A stretch of DNA of 64,000 bases from Ashinkailepas kermadecensis (lineage: Eukaryota > Arthropoda > Thecostraca > Neolepadidae), in contig JAOTOM010004956.1 in NCBI GenBank assembly GCA_034440615.1, positions 328,501 through 392,500 on the forward strand, given 5' to 3'. Every line of letters starts with the position of its first letter. Within the stretch, counting starts at the first letter, position 1. A program made the position numbers and the translations under genes. The notes below the pieces were generated by a model. It saw only the letters and a list, made by a program, of their open reading frames with translations, was not told the origin of the DNA and searched no databases. Below, piece by piece: positions 52,508 through 63,723 of the stretch.

Positions 52508-52640
52508 TGAAGATTATGATTGTGTATTTCTTTGCCAAATGAAATGTAATCATTTGCAGAGAAAATGAGTGGTTGCATTTTCATTTTCACGTTAAAATAT
52601 ATTGTATTCGAGAAAAAAAATCCCAAGAATCAAAATTTAT
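52508..52640 (+). repeat. Dispersed repeat, copy 2
   Basis: Aligns with 12199-12340 in the same orientation. It abuts the presumed 3' end of the CR1 LINE. Confidence 0.7.
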
Positions 52641-52867
52641 CTTGACGTAATAAAATTTACCTCGAAATACAACATTTATCCTTTCCACAAGATCTTGTTG
52701 GTGCAGGGTGGGCAACCAGCAGTGTAGCTGGTGCATTTGTGGTGCAGGTGGGCTGAAAAATAACTTGCACTTCATAAAGACATAAAAGATCAATGCAACT
52801 ATGAGCCACAAGGGTCCTTCTTGGTTGCACTTTGTACACTGAACCAGTTGCCTACCAAATCTGTCTA

Positions 52868-54633
52868 TCAGCCCTCCCTGGAATACAGAAAAACAAGCCC
52901 CCTATTCTTATAATGATTGTCTATGTTGTTTTTATAGATGTTCAGTGTGTTGCTACTGACAATTGTTCCTGGCAGCTGGTTCCAGTGTTCGACTACCCTG
53001 TTGGTGAAGAAAGACTGTCTTAACCTTGTCCTGCTGTGATTAACTTTAATTTTGAATTGATGACCTCTAATTGCATCATTTCTGTTAAATTGAAACATTT
53101 CCCTGAGATATCCCTGTTCCTGACCATGAACAAATTTAAAAACCTCAATGAGATTTCCTCTCAGCCTTCTATATCTAAGTGAAAACATATTCAATTTCTT
53201 CAATCTTTCCTCATATGCCAGGTTGCCTATACCATTAACCATTTTTGTTGCCCTCTTTTGTACTCTCTCTAAAAGCCAACAATCTTTCTCATAACTAGGG
53301 GACCAAGCTTGGACACAGTATTCTAAATGTGGCCTGACATATGCACAGTAAAGCTTCCTGATGACCTCATTTTTGTATGACACATTTCTCTGTATTGCCC
53401 CAAGCATTCTTAGTGCCTTCTTCCTGGCTTCTTTGGTCTGTTCTGATGCCCCCAATTTTGTGTTCAAAATAACACCTAAGTCCTCCTGCTGAGTCACAGA
53501 TAGTACTTGGCCACCCATCAAGTATGGCACCTTCATATGCTGCCTACCTACATGCATGACTTTGCACTTATCAAAATTAAACTTCATTTGCCATTTTTCA
53601 GACCACTTCACAAGCTCATCTAAGTTGTTCTGCAGCAAAACCTGCTCATTGTGCCTTGTTATTGCCCTAAAGATCTTCAAATCATCTGCAAATTTCAAAA
53701 CCTTACTACTTAGGCAACTTTCAATGCTATTCACAAATATAATTAACAATAGTGACCCTAGTACCGACCCCTGAGGGACTCCACTAAGAACATTTTGCCA
53801 TGATGACTTTGTACCATTTAGCATCACTCTCTGCTGTCTGTCTGAAAGCCACAACTCTATCCATTTAGGATGCTACCTGCAATGCCATGGACCTGAAGAT
53901 GCATCATTAACTGTTTATGGGGTACCTTGTAAAATGCCTTACTAAAGTCAAGATATGCTACATCAACCTGATTTCCATGATCAAATTGTTCTGTAGCAAA
54001 TTTCAAAAAGTCCAAGAGATTTGTGAGACACGGTCACCCTTTTCTAAACCCATGTTAAGTATCTTGAATCAATCTGTTTCCTCCCAGAAAACGAACTATT
54101 CTATCCTTGATAATTGATTTGAGTACCTTGCAGACTAGGGATGTGAGGCTTACTGGCATATAATTTTCAACTTTCCCTCTTTCTCCTTTCTTGAAAATAG
54201 GAACTACATTTGCCCTTTTCCAATCTGTTGGAATTTCATATTGTGAAACTGACCTACAAAATATTATGCTAAGTGGAATTGCCAGTTCCTTTTCAGCTTC
54301 CCGCAATACCCTAGCATAAATTCCATCAGGTCCTGCTGCCTTGTTTGGCTTTATTTTTCTGATATAATTGAAAACAACATCACTATCAATGAAATCAACA
54401 TCGTGTATCTGATCACCTGCCACTGAACTGTGGTTCACGGTTGGCAGATTTGTCACATCCTCCACTGTAAACACTGATTTAAACTGCTTGCTCAGCTCCT
54501 CAACCATCTCACCATCCTCACTCAATATAGTCCCATTTACTTCCAGTGGACCAATTGTGCTTGAAACTTTACTTAGCTTGTAGAAACTAAAGAACTTTTT
54601 ACTGTCCCCATTACAGTTCCTGGCCAAATCCAA
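52868..54633 (-). pseudogene. CR1 reverse transcriptase, frameshifted
   Basis: RT blocks on the minus strand: 'IKPNKAAGPDGIYARVLREA' (block 1), WKRANVVPIFKKGERGKVEN and YMPVSLTSLVCKVL, then across a frame break VDVAYLDFSKAFYKVPH (block A; the first Asp is kept and the second is Tyr). Next come 'VLSGVPQGSVLGSLLLIIFV' (block B), LKFADDLKIFRAI (block C, FADD) and KVMHVGR. The C-terminal part has RPHLEYCVQAWSP, VQKRATKMV and SFFTNRVVEHWNQLP, typical of CR1 ends. Stops and an indel between 53855 and 54055 make it non-functional. Confidence 0.92.
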
Positions 54634-54903
54634 TTATTTTGCTCGCCTTGCTGCTCTGGTTTTCTGCTTCACAGCATCTCTAGCTTTTTGATATGACCTT
54701 AGATTTACGATATTTGAAGCTTCCTTAAATACTCTAAATGCATCTTTCTTAGCCTTAATTGATCTCATCAGATCTGGTGTAAGCCATGCTGGCTTTCCTA
54801 CCCTTCTTTTGCGCCTTTGCTTTTGGGGGACATGTCTAATCTGAATTTCCCTCAAGTAAGATTTGAATTTTTCCCACATTTCACAGGCATTTAAATACAA
54901 AAA

Positions 54904-55407
54904 TTATTCTTCCCATTTTATGGCACTTAAAGCCTCTCTCATGCAGTCAAAGTCTGCCCTGTTAAAATTTGGAATCTTTGCCAAATTATCCTTGATTGTC
55001 CCTGCTATTTGTACCTTAAATCGCACTATGTTATGGTCACTTCTTCCCAGAGTTTCTCCTACAGTCAAGTCTTGAACTAAATCACTTAAATCTGAGAAGA
55101 TAAGGTCCAAGAATGAGCCCTGCCTGGTTGGTTCCATTACACACCGGTGTAAGAACAAGTCCTCTTCAAGGCATTTCCTAAACAGTTTACATGATGGGGA
55201 GCCAACACCAACATTTTCATATCCTTTTAGATTAAAGTCACCAAGAATAAGGCATTTCCTCTGAAAGTTTCTACTGATTTCCTCACAAATCACCTTATCG
55301 AGCTCCAGTTGCTGAGAATGTGGCAAGGTTCTAGTGTTGGAAAAACTGGCGTTTGTTGGTGTTATGCATACCAATAAATTTTGTACTCCAGGATTGTGAC
55401 TGGACAA
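54904..55407 (-). pseudogene. CR1 endonuclease, C-terminal half
   Basis: Minus strand: RKCLILGDFNLKGYEN (GDFN block), SFLDLIFSDLSDLVQDL and GRSDHNIVRFKVQ (SDH block with the catalytic His). The N-terminal half, with its Asn and QET motifs, is absent, so the domain would not nick DNA. Confidence 0.9.
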
Positions 55408-55420
55408 AATGAAATATTTT

Positions 55421-56160
55421 GTACTCCAGAAGGGAAAAGGAAGAACAACATTGTTTGGTTGAGTTCTACCACTCTAAGTCCATACCTGAAAACAACTAGC
55501 AGTTTCAGCAGTCCGTATGCGCCCACTCACCAACAATCCATGTCGACCATAACAAAACTTTGAAATGTGTACAGCCTGTATAGCATGCCATACCAAGACA
55601 TGTTTCTCGGTGTTGCGCTAAAAACGTCTCCGCTGTCCAGTTACAACTGGCGGCATGTGACGTCATGTGAGAAGATCCTACTTTTGTGTCAATATCGTCA
55701 ATATTTCATTAAATATGTATTCAATATTTATTCAATATTTATCAATATTTATTGTTATATATTATGCATTTATATTAATCAACATTTATTCAATATTTAT
55801 TATTCTGAGTCATGGGCAAGAAGTACAAATATCCCTAGTTGGCAAAACTGGCGGTACTTGGTATCGCCGGAGTAAATATTTCAGGCCTCGTTTGGCAATT
55901 AAGATGCTTTGAATGCGCAATCGAAGGTCATTTTGTTAAAGAGAACTTTTTTAGACACCATGAGCCCGTTCAATGCAAAAAAGTCACTTTATATTTCCTC
56001 AAAGTGGCTTTGGAGCAATGAAGTTCTCCGAGGTGACAACACCAAGAAACCAATGCCATTTGTGAACTTATGAATGACTGTCCAATAATATTTTTGAAAT
56101 CTGTGCTAAGATAAATTGTGTGCCTTGAAATATAACTGCATTTGGAGTTCATCAGTGTCG
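55421..56160. other. No gene seen; AT-rich
   Basis: Contains a run of imperfect CAATATTTATT repeats at 55715-55805. CpG density is normal from about 55520 onwards, then falls again after 56300. No supported frame. Confidence 0.4.
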
Positions 56161-56244
56161 GTGAAGGGTCTGAAATACCTGTTCCAATCTTACTCCGACC
56201 CATCTGTTGCCGGCCCGGTGATCCGCCGTAGTTCTACCGCTGGG
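56161..56244 (+). promoter_or_regulatory. Possible promoter and 5' non-coding exon of PRKRIP1
   Basis: A short CpG-rich island (CCGACCC, CCGGCCCGGTGATCCGCCG, CTACCGCTGGG) ends at a good donor GGGG|TAAGC-type site at 56245 (GTAAGC). The first coding exon of PRKRIP1 starts 16 bp after an acceptor (TCTTTCAG, ending at 59480), so an upstream non-coding exon must exist. This island is the best candidate within reach. Its 5' edge is arbitrary and the link is inference. Confidence 0.35.
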
Positions 56245-56299
56245 GTAAGCGAATCGGACCCGGCTCTATTTTCCAGTACATCTTTGACATAACTGTTGG

Positions 56300-59200
56300 G
56301 AAGGACGGGCTGATGGAGTTGGTGAGTGTTTGTGGTTTGATTATTTTTTAGGTTTGTGATGTGGGTACCCAAATGTGTACTGGCAGTGATAGCTAAGTGT
56401 GCCCATTCGGTTTCACTCTGTCGATTGTCATCATGAGATGTGAACTCTGAGTGAGTGTAGTCCACTCATTTTGACACTTTTTGTGGCTTATGACTTTGTT
56501 TTGTACAAATCAATGGTTTCTCACACCCACAGTTGCATCTAGTGAAGTTGACGTTTTTATGGCTTTGTTTTGTACTCATGTTTCCAAATTTTAATTGCGT
56601 CTTTGAGGCTCTGAGCTGGATATTGTCAGCCTTTAACATTGATTTCCACAAATAAAGTCCACCCCATCTACTGAATTTGCCTTTTTTCCATTTTGTTGAT
56701 GAGGCTCTGTGGGCTGGATGATGCTGGAAGGTTGTCCACAAATTACACTTTTTGGTCTGAGATTACACTTTTTGGTCTGAGATTACACTTTTTTGCTGGT
56801 TGAAGTACTCCAAATACTTTGAGGGGTAAACAGGTCTGGGCTACATTAGGTTTCATGTTTTAATCTTATTTTGAACCAAATATTGTATGCTATATTGCCA
56901 TTCTCCAAGCACCTTTTTTGGTGTTATTTTGCCTCCCAACTGAAGCGCATGCATTTGCAGAGGAGATATGTGGTTGCATCATGTTAACCACATTCATTGG
57001 CACTAAATCTCAGGTTTGCCAATTCTGATTAAAAAAAAAATTTGATCATGAATTAATCAATGACAATATTACATATAAATTGACAAGGGAAGCTGTTTGT
57101 CAAATAGGCTGTGCAATACCATTAGTAAATAAGAATTAAGAAGCATAATTAGCTGACAAAAGTCTAGCAAATTGCCCTTGTGCTGAAAATAAAATTGGTT
57201 TTGGTGGAGCTTAGTGTCTTAATAGCTTTGGTTCCATGTGGTACAAAATAAAGTGGTAAGAAGTTATGATGCTTCTTTGTGGTTTCATCATGTCATATGT
57301 GCATTTTGTATTTATTTAATGTGGTAGATGTGTTTATCTAGAAAAGGTGCTCGTCTTAAACTTCTGGATTTTCTTATGTCATGGTTTTCACATTTCAATA
57401 TGGTGCATGTTTAGAAGAAAGCTGAAGTAAAAAAATGTAAATACACTATGCTACTTAGAAAACAAAGGTGATGGCAAACAGCACATTTTTGTGCTAAAAC
57501 CAGATTTGGGTTGGGTAGTGGATTTACTTTTGCTGCAACAATGCATGCATGCAACTTTTGCTGCAACAATGAAAATGTGTGCAAAAATTAAATAGTCAGT
57601 TTTCCTTCCATTTTGAAACTGCATCTTTACAAATTAAAATGTTGAATTTAGCTGATGCTGATACATTTTCAACATAATTTAATTTAAACTGCAAAGCCAC
57701 TAATCAACAATTGCATTGTCAAACTGATCAGACCTACATCATATGTCTAGACAGTGGTCATGTAATATGCATGAAATGCTACAGGGAGAGAGAGAGGTCA
57801 TGCTGATGATGTGAGCAAGCCCGAAAATCAAGAGTATCTTTCAGTTTATCTTCACTAATATATGCTGATTCATCAATATATTTTGATGGGAATAGCATAA
57901 GAAGTGTGTTACCAAGAAATTGTATTCATTTTATATAGTTTCATAAAGTGAGCATTGCTAATTTTATCCTTCTAAGCTAAATTTGTTAATGCACCCATCA
58001 CTAGGATGCCATTGAAATACTGGGTGTATATCAGAGCATCTAATGCTCTGAGGTTTGATTCTGTATTGGGGAAAATCAAAACTTATAAGTTTCAAGACCT
58101 ATAACCATTCCAATTATCTGGGAGATCAAAGTATATAAGGACTCAAAAACACAGGCATTCCAAAGCTATAGATGTTCACAATCTCAAAGGTATGAGAACA
58201 TTGAGTACACACAAACCACAAAAGTGCATACTCTCTAATATCAGATGTGTTCATAACCCCTGGTAATTGAAACCTCTAACATGTTCAAAACCACTAATCA
58301 AGAAGTTCTTGCCATGGAGAAGTGCGAGATTGCTCCTAAAGGTGTCATGTGAGGGATATTTTCATGTGGGGTTGGGTCATCTAAATTAGGTCCTGTTCAG
58401 TGTGTATTTTTTTAAACCTGGGAATCTGTGAAGTATTCAGGGAAATGCTGAAGTTTGTGGTCATGTTGTATAAGTTGTTTAAAGTCTTTAGACCAATACA
58501 ATATTAAGAGAAGAGTTTTGCACAAAGGTGGACATACACATCTACTGTGGCCCACCACAGTGGATGGTGTACTCCACAGCCCTGGTCCGCCATGATGGAC
58601 GATGTTCTCCGTGACCGTGGTCTGGCTCAGTGGGCAGGAAAAGACAGGGAAAAAGATGCTAGTGAGCCAATTTTGACCAAAAATTGGCATGGGTGCTTCT
58701 ATATATATACCAACATACACAGCATTCCTCCCAGTCCCTTTGCTCACCTCTGCAGCTCTTTTTTCCTGGGTGTGCTTCTGGCAGCCCTGGTCTTCTAGCA
58801 TGCCCTGATTCTGGGTGTACCTATGCTTACTTCCTTCCCTTTGTATGGTTTCTGGATTCACATTTGCATTCCCATTACGTGAAGTGTATCCCTCCCATTT
58901 GCTCTCCATTGCTTAGATGGTTTACTGGTGCTGAATGAGCAGTGTCCCCCAGTGAGACAAAATCTGAAGGGCTGTTTCCCACACTTTCCTACATTTAAAA
59001 AATGCCTTGTTTGTCAGGCCACTCATCCAATGTTTGGAATGTGTCACATAGATATATCACCAGAGGTGTGGAAACTGGATAACAAAATAGATGCCAGCTA
59101 AAGAGTTTGTGTCACTGCTGCTGTATTAGCATATGTCGATTGATGCTCTTGGTGCAGTCATGGGAATGATCCTCACATGCATCTTCTGGTGTGGTAGCAC

Positions 59201-59480
59201 ATAACAAGAGCACAGGTTTTTCAGTCTATATTCTTAACAGGTTAAACAGTCAGAGAGCAGTTGAACTTTTTGCTTGATATGTGCTGGTACCATGACATGG
59301 TACAGAAAAGTCCTGAACTCAGAGCAGGAATGTCTGTGATGCCATCTGGGATGTAACCTGGCTCAATTTGCCAAACAACTTCCATCCTGTACTTTGCTCA
59401 CCTGCCTTGTTGCAGTAGTTTGTATTTTGGTAATGGAGTCATCTAGTCTGTCCATGTAATACATATTCATTGTCTTTCAG
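56300..59480 (+). other. CpG-depleted stretch, probable PRKRIP1 5' UTR intron
   Basis: Very few CpGs (one in 57001-57600), many TG and CA. No coding exon was recognised apart from a weak frame at 58412-58909. If PRKRIP1 starts near 56.2 kb this is its first intron and the depletion marks gene-body methylation. Confidence 0.45.
56733..56794 (+). repeat. 20-bp tandem repeat, 2.5 units
   Basis: ATTACACTTTTTGGTCTGAG is repeated directly, then cut short. Confidence 0.93.
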
Positions 59481-59496
59481 GTGAAGCATATTCCCA

Positions 59497-61311
59497 ATGG
59501 AAGAAAAGGAGCAAGAAAAGAAGAAGCCTGTTAAGAATGCACTAGATCTTCAGAAGCTGAAGCTTGATAAACTCTTTAGAAATGTTGTAAGCATTTCACA
59601 GAGAAGAATAGGCACACATTGGAAGAAACAGGCGCTATCTTCAGCGGAAAGGGCGTCCATTCAGTTTGCTCGAGTGCACCCCCATGCCCCCATGCCCTTC
59701 CGCTGAACGGATTTTCAGCCAAAGGCTGAAATCTGTTGAGTTCCCCCATGACAATTGAGTGACAATTGATCTGTTGAGTGCCCCATGACCCCTCTGGATA
59801 AGTGCCCCCATGACAATTCCTGGGTCTGTCCCTGACGTGACACGCGTGCATCTGCATCAGTGTGCAGTCTGCAAGCCTTCATCCATGTCAGTCGTGGCAC
59901 CTTCGTCCACGGATGTCGCCACAGATCTTGTATTGGGAGGGTTTGAATCAATTGTCTTACAAACCAAGCCGTAGGCGTGATGTTCAAGTTCACGAAGTTT
60001 GGCAGGAACACGTCCCCTCGTGTTCTGCCTCTACAAGCGTCGTTTTTATTATATTGTCAGCTCAGTGTGACTTGGTTTTGAAATGCTGTACAGGTTTTAG
60101 GCACTTGATTCGTTCCTGTTGCATGTTTTATGTTCCATTTTGTCTTAGCTAAGATTCTTCTGATTGAGAGAGTCTGAGTGTATATCATGTCCGACCTTTT
60201 TTTAACTGACATGACATCTAGAATAGCCCTTTTTATCTTAGGATGGCGCTTTTATAGTACGATACAATACAATACCGTGGTGAAGACTATGCCTTTCGTC
60301 TCACTATCCACTCGCTGTCGACAGGACAAGCCTGTGCACGTGCCGGTGGCGGCCAAGGCTCGCACCTTCTCGGCGCCACCAGAGTTTGTGCGCAATGTGA
60401 TGGGCTCGAGCGCGGGCGCCGGCAGCGGCGAGTTCCACGTGTATCGCCACATCCGGCGGCGTGAGAACGCCCGGCAAAAGTTCATCGCTGAGGAGGCCAA
60501 CAAGGTGTGGGCAACGGTGGGGGCTGAGGTGACAGCGACGGGTAGTGACCGGCAGGGGTTCTGGTTTGGAGGTGACCGTCACTGCGGTGGAAACTCCTTC
60601 AAACTCAATAATCAACCGACCAATGAAGTCACGGAGCTGATAATTTGGTGTGAGACACGGACCCAGATTTAGACGACAAAGATTCTTCGAAGTGAAACTA
60701 TTACCATGGTGTCGTTTCCGCTCGCCCGGAGAAGGCATTGTGTCTAAATATACCCTTCTCTTAAAAAAACAAGTCATTGATAACTGAGTCCTTTACAACG
60801 GAATATTATTAACGTGTTATTTGCTACCCCAACGCAATACATTGTTGCACTTATCGCTACCAGCTTACAATTTCATGTATATATTCGCATTTCTGGTCGA
60901 CGCGTTCAACGAAGGTGTGATTTGTAGTGTCTGGAGGTCGCAGTGCCACCACTAGGTAAATTCCGGTTGTTCACTTTATCTTCGCTCCTGCAGGATGACA
61001 AAGATTTGGCTTACATGAAGAAACTGGAAGAGAACCGGCGCTCCACCGAAGAACGGATGGCAAAGAAGCGCGCCAAGCGGCAGAAACAGAAAGCGCGGCA
61101 ACGCGGTAAGGAGAAGCGGCAAAAGGTGGCACCACCGTCGGAACAAAGTGACAGGAAGGACACTGACACAGAGGAGGATAGTGAGTCAGAAGATGTGTCA
61201 GACCAGGTGGCTACCGCAGCTGAATCAGGGTCAGGTGAAGTGGACAATGTTCCTGAATTGGGATCAGGTCAAGCGGATGGTGAAGCGGAATCAGGGCAGG
61301 TGAAGTGCTGA
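59497..61311 (+). CDS. PRKRIP1: PRKR-interacting protein 1 homologue, 3 coding exons
   Basis: Coding exons 59497-59586, 60325-60504 and 60994-61311 join in phase 0 with GT-AG introns to 195 aa (human about 184). Exon 1 codes a Lys/Glu-rich N-terminus ending [13 protein letters not shown], as in vertebrates. Exon 2 holds the signature [18 protein letters not shown] (residues 50-67) and [15 protein letters not shown]. Exon 3 gives the long helix [19 protein letters not shown] with basic [15 protein letters not shown], then an acidic Ser/Glu-rich tail. The human protein binds double-stranded RNA, can inhibit the kinase PKR, and is a nuclear component of the catalytic spliceosome; the splicing role is the likelier one in an arthropod. 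The start is the first ATG after the acceptor at 59480. Exon 1 has no CpG while exon 2 has about 22. Confidence 0.96.
59610..59840 (+). repeat. Transposon fragment in PRKRIP1 intron 1
   Basis: AGCGGAAAGGGCGTCCATTC, TTCCGCTGAACGGATTTTCAG, and repeated CCCCATGACAATT phrases. Related to 25740-25920. A short inverted repeat (TTCAGCCAAAGGCTGAA) is inside. Confidence 0.6.
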
Positions 61312-61647
61312 TAGAGCGGAATCAGATGGGCCCAATAGTGGACTTGCCGTGGGGCCAGGCGAAGTGTGCGGTGCCGCGGAATATGCCTAGGTGCAGACTA
61401 CAGTGGGCGCTAACTTTCACAACGGATCGTGTTATGAAAGAGACCAAGTAGAATACAATGGACGGGCCGTGTTATGGTGTACACTGGGCGGCAACGGAAG
61501 CTGCTGTCTGTCAGTGAGAGTACTCAAGAGGGAGTGCTGCTGCAGTGCTGACGTTGCCGTAACTCGTGACTGTTCCTCCACTTTCTGAGCTGGCGCTGCC
61601 ACCGACTGGCTCTTTTAAAGCGTTTCTTGAACCGTTCGTTCAGTCCG
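61312..61647 (+). other. 3' flank/UTR of PRKRIP1
   Basis: No AATAAA was found near the stop codon, so the transcript end is unknown. No further gene seen. The sequence directly after the stop continues the repetitive Gly/Glu/Ser-coding pattern (GGATCAGG, GAAGTG) of the exon 3 end. Confidence 0.4.
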
Positions 61648-61785
61648 CCGATAGTCCAGTCTGCAGTTCATTTTGTGTCGAGTGTCTGCTGCGCACGTCG
61701 CCGATAGTCCAGTATGCAGTTCATTTTGTGTCGAGTGTCTGCTGCGCACGTCGCACGATAGTCCAGTCTGCAGTTCATTTTGGGG
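61648..61785 (+). repeat. 53-bp tandem repeat, about 2.6 units
   Basis: Units begin GCCGATAGTCCAGTCTGCAG, then TTCATTTTGTGTCGAGTGTC and TGCTGCGCACGTC. The third is cut off within TTCATTTTGGGGG. It lies about 340 bp after the PRKRIP1 stop. TCTGCTGCGCACGTGCG returns at 61886, so a fourth partial unit follows the palindrome. Confidence 0.95.
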
Positions 61786-61870
61786 GAAGGTTCCCCGCGC
61801 CCCCCCCACAAAAATCCACATTAAAAATTTTTTTTTGGGGGGGTGCCGCCCGCCCCCCCCAAAAATAATA
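61776..61870. repeat. Poly-G/poly-C inverted repeat
   Basis: Arms TTTTGGGGGAAGGTTCCCCGCG... and CCGCCCGCCCCCCCCAAAAA surround a further inner pair (CCCCCCCACAAAAA and TTTTTTTTGGGGGGG). It interrupts the 53-bp repeat (a unit fragment on each side), so it is probably an inserted small element. Confidence 0.8.
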
Positions 61871-61929
61871 GATTTTTGTCGAGGTCTGCTGCGCACGTGC
61901 GGAGTTTAAAAACACATGCTCTTATTTTC

Positions 61930-62150
61930 ACGCTTGGCAAGTGAGATTGGTGTACATCAATGAAATACTACAAATATATTGTTCTTCCATGGAATTACCA
62001 GGCCTGTTGGTTATTAGTCCCGGGTTTTCATTCTGTTAATTTTACATGCTATATTTATGGACAAAAATTGGTACATCTTACGTTCTTCGATCTCCTGTTG
62101 ATCCGATTCCTTGTCTCATTGTTCATGAATTATAAACCATACATACATGC
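61930..62150. other. No gene seen
   Basis: AT-rich sequence between the palindrome and the GGCCC-rich repeat. No supported frame. Confidence 0.4.
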
Positions 62151-62152
62151 AT

Positions 62153-63100
62153 ACCAGTGGCGTAGCCAGGGGGTCAAATGGAGCAGCCGCCCCCTGGAGG
62201 ATCGGAGGAGGCCCCTTCCAGGCGACCTTGAGGAACTCGCGAGGGACATTCAACGCGTCTGTGCAAGGGGCCTGCAAGCGCACCCTGGGCCGACGAAAGG
62301 ACCGTGGACCGACGAAAAGGCCCCTGGCTGACGGAAAGGGTCCCGGGCCGACGAAGAGGGCACCGAGTCAATGTCGATTACCCTTGGGACGATGTTGGGG
62401 GCCCTTGGCTGGGCTGTGCTGGGATGTGAAGGGCTTCTAGATCGATGGAGGAGGCCCGCATCGTTGGGAGGGCTCCCGGGCTGACTGAGACTGTCAGGAG
62501 TCAATAATGTGAAGGGCCAGTGGTCTGGTGGCAGGGCCCAGGCTGAAGAAAGAGGGCCTCCGGCCTGACAGTGACTCCGGATCACCAAGGGATCCTTGCG
62601 TCAACGGAGAGGACCCCTAGCCGCAGGAGGATCGCGGACCATCAGAAGGGCCCAGAGCCGGTATGAAGGGCCCCCGGACCGATGGGTGTCGAAATCGCAG
62701 AGGGGAACCCTAGCGTGGAGACCCAAGCTTTGGAAGGAGGGTACTCCGGCCGGACCGAGCTATGAAAGAGGGTTCCGGAGACGACAGTTACAGAGGACAA
62801 ATTAAAATGTATCTAACAACTTGTATGGAAAAGGCCTGAAGACGTCCATCCTGAGGGTTGGCAAGAGCCGTAAGGACAAGAGAGGGCCCGTCCGATAGCC
62901 AAAATGCCCATGGTAAGGTCCATGAAATGCTGTACCTGTTACCAATGATGAAATGCCATCCTGTTCATCCACTAGGGGATATACAGGACCCACGATAGCT
63001 GAAGAGGACTAGCGAGGTTCCATCTCAGAGCTGAAATTCCTCCGAGATAAGATCTAGATGAGGCTATTGAGGACTTTGATGGGTCCCTAAAAGGAGCAGA
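62153..63100 (+). repeat. GGCCC-rich repetitive element
   Basis: It starts CCAGTGGCGTAGCCAGGGGG, then phrases such as AAGGGCCC, GGGCCGACGAA and GGCCCCCGGACCGATG recur every 25-40 bp, fading after about 62900. Same start as the 8082 fragment and similar in content to 50313-50625. Frames of up to 112 codons follow the repeat and are not trusted. Confidence 0.65.
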
Positions 63101-63723
63101 GGACCCTGAGGGATGATGAGGATCTCCGAGGTGCAGAGAACTGGACTGGGATTCCCACCAAGTTGAATGCGGAAGTTTAAGAGTATGGTGTGCGACCAAC
63201 TGTTCGGATGTTATCTAGTTCAGCTTTTCGAAAACTTCAGACATATGATCGTATATTCCCGTTGACACGCGCGCATGAAAATGGCCTAGGCGTGACATTG
63301 GTCTCCCTGATTGTTTTAGGGAATTGCATCACTTGCATCTTCCCGCGCATATTTCAAACGGTAGCTATGTCCCATTGCAAGGTTCGGTCTGACTGCCACT
63401 GACTGTCAACGTGGTGGCGACGGTAGGGCTGCCCAGTGTCCACATCGGCACCCTTGCTGGCGTCGACATTGACATCTGTGTGTGTGTGTCTGTGTGTCTG
63501 TATCGGTGTCGGTACCATTTGGGATATTTCGCTGGTTGCGACGACCGCCGCTGGGTGTCGCCACCGAACCCCGGACGTCGGCAAAATCACCGGTCCGGCG
63601 GCCGGCAAAACAAACGCCGCACTGTTCACCGGCCAACTCGTGTATTCACTTCACAGGCGGACACGGCAATGAGAGCATTCGCCGGCCGCAGGCGGGCCGA
63701 TCTGCGACACGCTCAATGTCAGA
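63100..63723. other. No gene seen
   Basis: Includes a (GT)n-like run at 63477-63505. Minus- and plus-strand frames overlap the GC-rich part (63411-63908), with no domain. Confidence 0.4.

Larger units (their letters stand above)
52641..55420 (-). mobile_element. CR1-type LINE, 5'-truncated
   Basis: On the minus strand the parts are: the C-terminal half of an AP endonuclease (54904-55407), an EN-RT linker (54634-54900), RT first half (54055-54633), RT second half (52868-53854), then a 3' UTR of about 230 bp. There is no RNase H and no target duplication was seen. The order and motifs fit the CR1/L2 group. 5' truncation inside EN is the usual result of incomplete reverse transcription. The copy is CpG-poor like its surroundings, in contrast to the LINE at 2.6-7.0 kb. 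Confidence 0.88.

Noticed and set aside
62147..62588. Frames of about 100-120 codons on both strands
   Set aside because: They sit on a GGCCC-rich repeat starting with a transposon-like end; no domain.
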